In this document: positions 5,584 to 9,250 of the stretch, piece by piece
Layout: every line of letters starts with the position of its first letter
Numbering within the stretch: the first letter of the stretch is position 1
Assembly (NCBI GenBank): GCA_047975785.1
Contig: JBKEEC010000039.1
Span: 1-9,250, forward strand
Direction: 5' to 3'
Length of the DNA: 9,250 nt
Origin: JACXVD01 sp047975785
Lineage (GTDB): Bacteria > Pseudomonadota > Alphaproteobacteria > Sphingomonadales > Sphingomonadaceae
The notes under the pieces: generated by a model
Database searches by the model: none
What the model was told of the DNA's origin: nothing
The model's input: only the letters and a program-made list of their open reading frames with translations
Translations under genes and position numbers: made by a program

Positions 5584-6239
5584 TTTCTGGCCTCCTGCTC
5601 TGAAAGAATGGTTTCGAACACCGGATGTAGGATACCGGTCGATTGCCCACACACCGCAAAATGCGCCTGCGCTTCGACACTAGGAGGCGCATTGAATGCC
5701 ACGGTACGGCGCACGTTCTGGAACAGAGGCAGGTCCGACAAACCGTCACCTATAGCGATAACGTGGTCCAGCCCAGCCCCCACCTGTGCAGCTTCGTCCC
5801 TAGCAAAGCCAATCTTGTCTTCCAGCGGAAAGTACCTCGACACCGCTCCGGTAAAGCGCCCATTTTGCGTTGTCAGTCTTACGCCCGACACCGCATCAAA
5901 ACCAAACGCCTCTCCTATAGGCAGCATGAGGTCGCGGAATCCCACGGTATTGATAACCACACGCAATCCGCGCGCCTTCAGCCACTTCACCGTGTCCGCG
6001 ATGCCCGACACGACCGGCATGCTGGTCATATGTATGGAGAGTGTCTCGGGGGTACAGTCACGGAACTTCATCGCCATCAAGTCGGTGAACTGCCAAGTGG
6101 TCAGCTCCCCCACCCGAAAGGCATGTTCAGCGGCGGCAATCTCCGACCCACAGGCCAGCAACTCCGAAGCGTGCTCGGCGGCTGTCTTACCAATACTCAG
6201 TGTGTGATCGAAGTCAAAGCAAACGAGCTTATATCGCAT
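5580..6239 (-). CDS. HAD-superfamily phosphatase (phosphoserine-phosphatase-like)
   Basis: 219 residues. All HAD motifs can be seen: motif I F-D-F-D-H-T at 8-13, with nucleophile D9 and acid/base D11; motif II around N97-T98 in VVINTVGF; motif III lysine K142; and motif IV G-D-G-L-S-D at 164-169. The helical cap between motifs I and II (about 15-75) is of the type found in phosphoserine-phosphatase-like (HAD-IB) members. It should remove phosphate from a small molecule in the cytosol. The start ATG lies 11 bases inside the MFS gene's 3' end, with GAGGA before it, and its own stop overlaps the MazG-like start. HAD phosphatases next to a phosphoribosyltransferase are known from nucleoside antibiotic clusters such as toyocamycin (recalled, ToyH and ToyI), where they dephosphorylate the nucleotide product. 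The substrate here is unproven. Confidence 0.88.
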   Translation of the reverse strand: MRYKLVCFDFDHTLSIGKTAAEHASELLACGSEIAAAEHAFRVGELTTWQFTDLMAMKFRDCTPETLSIHMTSMPVVSGIADTVKWLKARGLRVVINTVGFRDLMLPIGEAFGFDAVSGVRLTTQNGRFTGAVSRYFPLEDKIGFARDEAAQVGAGLDHVIAIGDGLSDLPLFQNVRRTVAFNAPPSVEAQAHFAVCGQSTGILHPVFETILSEQEARK

Positions 6240-7377
6240 GACGGGTCCTCGTGGTAGAAAGCCAGAACAGAGTCACGGCACAGGCAACGACTACCAACAG
6301 CACCGCTTCCAGATTGTCATCAATCAGCCCGGAAGGACTGCCCGACATTGACAGGGATGCGAGATAGGGGATCGCCACGTTACCCACATTGCCCAGTTGC
6401 GTGTATGCGCCGTTGGTGGCCGAGGTAGCTTGGTTCGTATTGCAAACCTCGCCGATCCGGGCAAAGATGCCCAGTTGCATGAGACCTACCCCGGCAAAAG
6501 CACAAATGTAGCCCTCCAGCGGCACCCACATTAGCGCCACCAGCAACGCAATCGACGCCACGCCCGCTCCGGTGAGGAACAGCGGCACCGACCCAGCCAC
6601 GGCCAGCAGGGAGGACCCAACAAAGACAAAGGCGAGGCTAATCAGTGGCAGTAACGGAGCGATGAAAGCACCAGTCTCACCACCAATCCGCATCTGAGCA
6701 AAGACGAGCATGGTCGTGAAAACCCCGGCGTGGAACAAAAAGGACAAAGCTGCCAGCAACTGTGCCCGGATCAGCCCTCTGGGTACCAGCGCCCAGTTCC
6801 GAACGAGCGGCATTACGGTGCTGTCCTGTTGCCAGTGCCACAGGCCGAAACCAAGCGCAGGAATCACGTAGATCACGTGCCAGCGCAAGAAGGCGACAGG
6901 GTCCGACAGATTCAAACCGCTCAGTGCAAAGACATGCGTCAGTGCAAAAGCGACGCCAAAGAACGATGCCCAGATCCCCATCACCAGCGACGCACGCGCT
7001 GGCGGTGCGAGCGTGATCATCAGCGTCGGCGCAGCAGCGACAATGGCAATGTGGCTCAAACCTTCGACGATGCGCAGCAGCATCAGCGTCGCAAAGCCCT
7101 GTGCCAGCGGTAACGTTAGACCCGCTACGACCGCAACTACCGAGGCGACGGCCATGACTCGCCAAAGGCCTAAGTCGACCACCATCTGACCGGCCACCGC
7201 GCCAAAGGCTATGGCGGCTATGCCAATGGCGGACATGACAAGCGTGGCTTGCGACACGCTAAGCCCTTGCGCGGTTAGGTAACCGAGCACCGGGATGACC
7301 TTGGCAATCTGTGTGGCGGCACCAACCCCGGCAAAGTACAGCGCCGCAAGGCGTATCACGCTGACAGTTCCCGTCAT
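6229..7377 (-). CDS. MFS transporter
   Basis: About 382 residues from the ATG at 7375-7377, which overlaps the oxidoreductase stop as ATGA; a GTG at 7390-7392 would add five residues. The sequence is strongly hydrophobic throughout, consistent with twelve membrane helices. The major facilitator motif between helices 2 and 3 is seen as G-Q-M-V-V-D-L-G-L-W-R (G-x-x-x-D-x-x-G-x-x-R). Glycine- and alanine-rich helices and a serine/threonine-rich loop before the last helices look ordinary. The usual job is proton-driven transport of a small solute, most likely export in a cluster such as this. It is translationally coupled to both neighbours. Substrate not identifiable. Confidence 0.88.
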   Translation of the reverse strand: MTGTVSVIRLAALYFAGVGAATQIAKVIPVLGYLTAQGLSVSQATLVMSAIGIAAIAFGAVAGQMVVDLGLWRVMAVASVVAVVAGLTLPLAQGFATLMLLRIVEGLSHIAIVAAAPTLMITLAPPARASLVMGIWASFFGVAFALTHVFALSGLNLSDPVAFLRWHVIYVIPALGFGLWHWQQDSTVMPLVRNWALVPRGLIRAQLLAALSFLFHAGVFTTMLVFAQMRIGGETGAFIAPLLPLISLAFVFVGSSLLAVAGSVPLFLTGAGVASIALLVALMWVPLEGYICAFAGVGLMQLGIFARIGEVCNTNQATSATNGAYTQLGNVGNVAIPYLASLSMSGSPSGLIDDNLEAVLLVVVACAVTLFWLSTTRTRHAI

Positions 7378-8831
7378 GCGACTTCGACCCACCCGGGGCG
7401 ATGGCCCGCCTGACCCTTTGCCGCAGTGACCTGACGAGCCGCTCGACGACCGGCCCAGACACCGCTGGAGGCAGCCTGCACAATTCCACGCGCGATCCCG
7501 GTTGCGTCACCTATAATAAACAACCCTGGCGCAGTGGATTCGAAATCTCGATTAATCACTGGACGATCATGTACTAGTTCCCAGACCGGCGCGTGCAGCA
7601 GCGTGTCTTCGGATGTGATGGCCGGGCTGATCTGTCCCAGCTTCTCCATGCCCGTACGAATGCTCTCCATGACAAAACCGGGCAGCAACCAGCCTAGGTC
7701 GACCGGGGTCGACGAAGACAGCGTGCTGCGAAGACCATTGCTGTCCAGCGCCTGTTGGGTCGTCGCTATACCTTTCAGGAAATCACCGTACCTTTGTACG
7801 ACGGTACCGCCGTGTCCAGAAACGCGATTTATATTATTAATGAAATTAAGTTGAAGATTGATTGCGTCTACGCTACTTGGAAATTTCTTACGAACAAGCA
7901 ATCCGAAATTTGAGTTATCTGACTGACGATCTCGGAAAGAAAATCCACTAATTGTGCAAATACGATCATTCAAATTAAAGTCGTCATAATAACAACTGAC
8001 CAGATAGCCACCGTTACAGACACAAAATGTTCTAATTTCAGAATTATTAGATCCCATGAATTTTAATTTTGCATCAAGGTGACAGCTGGAAATTGGATCG
8101 ATTGCGGCTCGCGCCACTTCAACACGGACGCCCATTTCTATGTTATTGTCTAAATACACAACCCCAGCGGCGGCGAAGTGCTTACGAATGCTAGTGCCGG
8201 AGGCCTTTCCAGTGGCCAGCACTACTGTCCGTGCTTGAATCGTCAGCGCACCGCTACGAGGGTGGGTACAAAACAGTTCGTAACCACACGCTGTGCGCGA
8301 AATCGCCTCCAGTCGGGTGCGCCACAGAAACTCAACACCGCGGGACTCAAGCTCCGTTTCGAAGGTAGCGCAAAACTCTTGGATACCCTCTGTGCCAAGA
8401 TGCACTACGTCGTAACCCTTCAAATTAGAGCCAATTTCTTTTGTTTTTTCCGCAAGTTCAGAGGTGTTGGCTTGCGCCCCGTAACTGCGCTTTCGCCCAA
8501 AGTCGCCGACCCGGCGCTCAATGGTGCGTAGTACGTGGTTATTCAAGCCGACCACGGTGTCAGCCGCGCCGAAATGCCGTTCTAGGCCGCTACCTGCTGG
8601 GAAACTGGACAGCTTCCCATCCGAGTACATACCCGCGCCACCGGAGCCATAGACCGCGAGGCAAACCTTACATTGGCTACAACTGCCATGGTCAACAAGG
8701 GGGCAAGCGCGCTTTGTCAGTGAAGTACCCGCATCCAGGACACCTATGGTGTTTCCGACCGCGCCGCGGAGGTATTCGTCGGCATAAAAAAGTCCTGCAG
8801 GACCGGCACCCACCACGATGCAATCGTACAT
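7374..8831 (-). CDS. FAD-dependent oxidoreductase (COG2509-like) with N-terminal cysteine cluster
   Basis: 485 residues from the ATG at 8829-8831. TTAAGG lies 9 bases upstream and the dinucleotide-binding motif starts at once (GAGPAG at 8-13, with D33 ending the second strand). A longer reading from 8924 runs through the duplicated leader and is not supported. Four cysteines, C43-x7-C51-x2-C54-x2-C57, precede GGAGMYSDGKL at 64-74, the hallmark of the COG2509 flavoprotein family. A second FAD contact, GDATG at 441-445, lies near the C-terminus, followed by the A-A-S-S-G helix. The cysteines could hold a metal or Fe-S centre, or be redox-active. The reaction is not established for the family. 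First gene of block A. Bases about 7841-8080 are strikingly AT-rich (about 34% GC by hand count) inside an otherwise GC-rich gene, yet the frame stays open. Confidence 0.85.
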   Translation of the reverse strand: MYDCIVVGAGPAGLFYADEYLRGAVGNTIGVLDAGTSLTKRACPLVDHGSCSQCKVCLAVYGSGGAGMYSDGKLSSFPAGSGLERHFGAADTVVGLNNHVLRTIERRVGDFGRKRSYGAQANTSELAEKTKEIGSNLKGYDVVHLGTEGIQEFCATFETELESRGVEFLWRTRLEAISRTACGYELFCTHPRSGALTIQARTVVLATGKASGTSIRKHFAAAGVVYLDNNIEMGVRVEVARAAIDPISSCHLDAKLKFMGSNNSEIRTFCVCNGGYLVSCYYDDFNLNDRICTISGFSFRDRQSDNSNFGLLVRKKFPSSVDAINLQLNFINNINRVSGHGGTVVQRYGDFLKGIATTQQALDSNGLRSTLSSSTPVDLGWLLPGFVMESIRTGMEKLGQISPAITSEDTLLHAPVWELVHDRPVINRDFESTAPGLFIIGDATGIARGIVQAASSGVWAGRRAARQVTAAKGQAGHRPGWVEVA

Positions 8832-8840
8832 TTGAGGAAA

Positions 8841-8971
8841 CCTTAATTTATTCATGAAAGAAGATAGTGAAGTCGCCAGACTTAGTATTGGACATTTCTT
8901 CGAAAGATCCGGCAGCCGCGACATGCTGACGTCAACTTGGGCTAACCCTCAATTTCACGGTTCCCGATGAA
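8841..8971 (-). repeat. Duplicated 131-base leader, copy 2 (before block A)
   Basis: Gap-free partner of 4505-4635. In the sense of transcription it starts in the last nine codons of the small membrane-protein gene, passes its TAG stop, and ends at the Shine-Dalgarno TTAAGG of the FAD oxidoreductase. Similarity falls away at both ends: upstream it stops at TTCATCGG, and downstream it stops right after AGG, so the first codons of the two blocks are unrelated. A TTGACG here aligns with TTAACG in copy 1 and could be a -35 box, but no matching -10 stands out in both. Because the homology ends at the ribosome site, the unit that was copied, or kept, is the control region. Confidence 0.85.
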
Positions 8972-9250
8972 CCCAATTGACAAAACTGAAATGATAAGCA
9001 GCGTCATATGCACCTGTTGAATCGCGCCTTGCTTGATCCAGTAGCCAAACCAAAACCCACCGATCATGAAACATAGCCACAGCATCATGAAGCACGTGAG
9101 CGCAGACACCGCCCTTCCTCTCACAGGCTCTGAAAATGACTGTGCACCGCACAAAGCTGCCGTGGCGCATGCTATTGCCGCTCGCCACAGATATATTGCA
9201 ATTGCAGCCTGAACGGCGACGATAAGCCAAAGGGTGATCGGCGCAATCCA
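8942..9250 (-). CDS. Small multi-spanning membrane protein, C-terminal part (runs off the right edge)
   Basis: The frame ending in TAG at 8942-8944 is open all the way to base 9250, at least 102 codons, so a TTG at 9152-9154 is not the real start. Three hydrophobic stretches are visible: TLWLIVAVQAAIAIYLW near the edge, FMMLWLCFMIGGFWFGYW in the middle, and MTLLIISVLSIGFIG before the end. It finishes FIGNREIEG. I do not recognise the family. Its last nine codons lie inside the duplicated leader, and a vestige of them recurs before block B, so the gene and the leader were once a linked unit. It is transcribed in the same direction as block A, with 110 bases between its stop and the oxidoreductase start. 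Confidence 0.65.
   Translation of the reverse strand, partial: WIAPITLWLIVAVQAAIAIYLWRAAIACATAALCGAQSFSEPVRGRAVSALTCFMMLWLCFMIGGFWFGYWIKQGAIQQVHMTLLIISVLSIGFIGNREIEG

Noticed and set aside
8832..8924. N-terminal extension of the FAD oxidoreductase from the ATG at 8924
   Set aside because: Same reason; in addition the FAD-binding motif normally begins within a few residues of the start, as it does from 8831.
8912..8936. TTGACG in leader copy 2 as a definite -35 box
   Set aside because: Copy 1 has TTAACG and neither copy has a convincing -10 at 16-18 bases, so it is only noted as a possibility.
8955..9230. Minus-strand 91-codon frame at the right edge
   Set aside because: Shadow of the hydrophobic membrane-protein frame, which is open through the edge and shares its end with the leader.

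Overview
The window (mid-50s % GC, with a dense run of overlapping genes on the minus strand) looks like an accessory region of a proteobacterial chromosome, probably alphaproteobacterial. This is inferred from the style of the Fic N-terminal domain, the hipBA remnant and the AraC/LysE pair; it was not tested by any search.

Left edge (1-658): the N-terminus of a Fic-domain protein runs off the left end on the minus strand. Next to it are vestiges of a hipBA toxin-antitoxin pair: a HipB-like C-terminal frame whose stop overlaps, as ATGA, the start of a HipA-like frame that ends after 28 codons. A plus-strand AraC-family regulator follows (659-1489). It faces the minus-strand genes and its stop lies 8 bases from the stop of the first of them.

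Main body (1498-8831): ten minus-strand genes packed into two transcription-unit-like blocks. In order of transcription, block A is a COG2509-like FAD-dependent oxidoreductase with a Cys cluster, an MFS transporter, a HAD-family phosphatase, a MazG/DUF550-type nucleotide pyrophosphohydrolase and a hypoxanthine-type phosphoribosyltransferase. Block B is a homologue of the bacilysin enzyme BacA (prephenate decarboxylase family), a DUF2000 protein, an FGE-sulfatase (SUMF1-family) protein, a cytosolic-looking sulfite-oxidase-type molybdopterin protein and a LysE-type exporter. Genes in each block overlap by ATGA or 11 bases, overlap by 73 bases, or lie 4-22 bases apart, so each block is almost certainly co-transcribed.

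The most striking feature is a 131-base leader present twice, once before each block (4505-4635 and 8841-8971). The copies have no indels and are about 82% identical by hand count. Each begins inside the last codons of a small membrane-protein gene (complete at this end at the right edge; only a vestige before block B) and ends exactly at the Shine-Dalgarno of the block's first gene. This suggests that the two blocks are co-regulated and were joined by duplication of a junction.

Taken together, the content (an unusual BacA-like enzyme, redox enzymes, an FGE-like protein, a phosphoribosyltransferase, a nucleotide pyrophosphohydrolase, a phosphatase and two exporters) fits a small-molecule biosynthetic cluster, possibly for a base- or nucleoside-type metabolite. 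The families are read from sequence; the pathway is inference. The right edge (8942-9250) holds the C-terminal part of an unrecognised small multi-spanning membrane protein.
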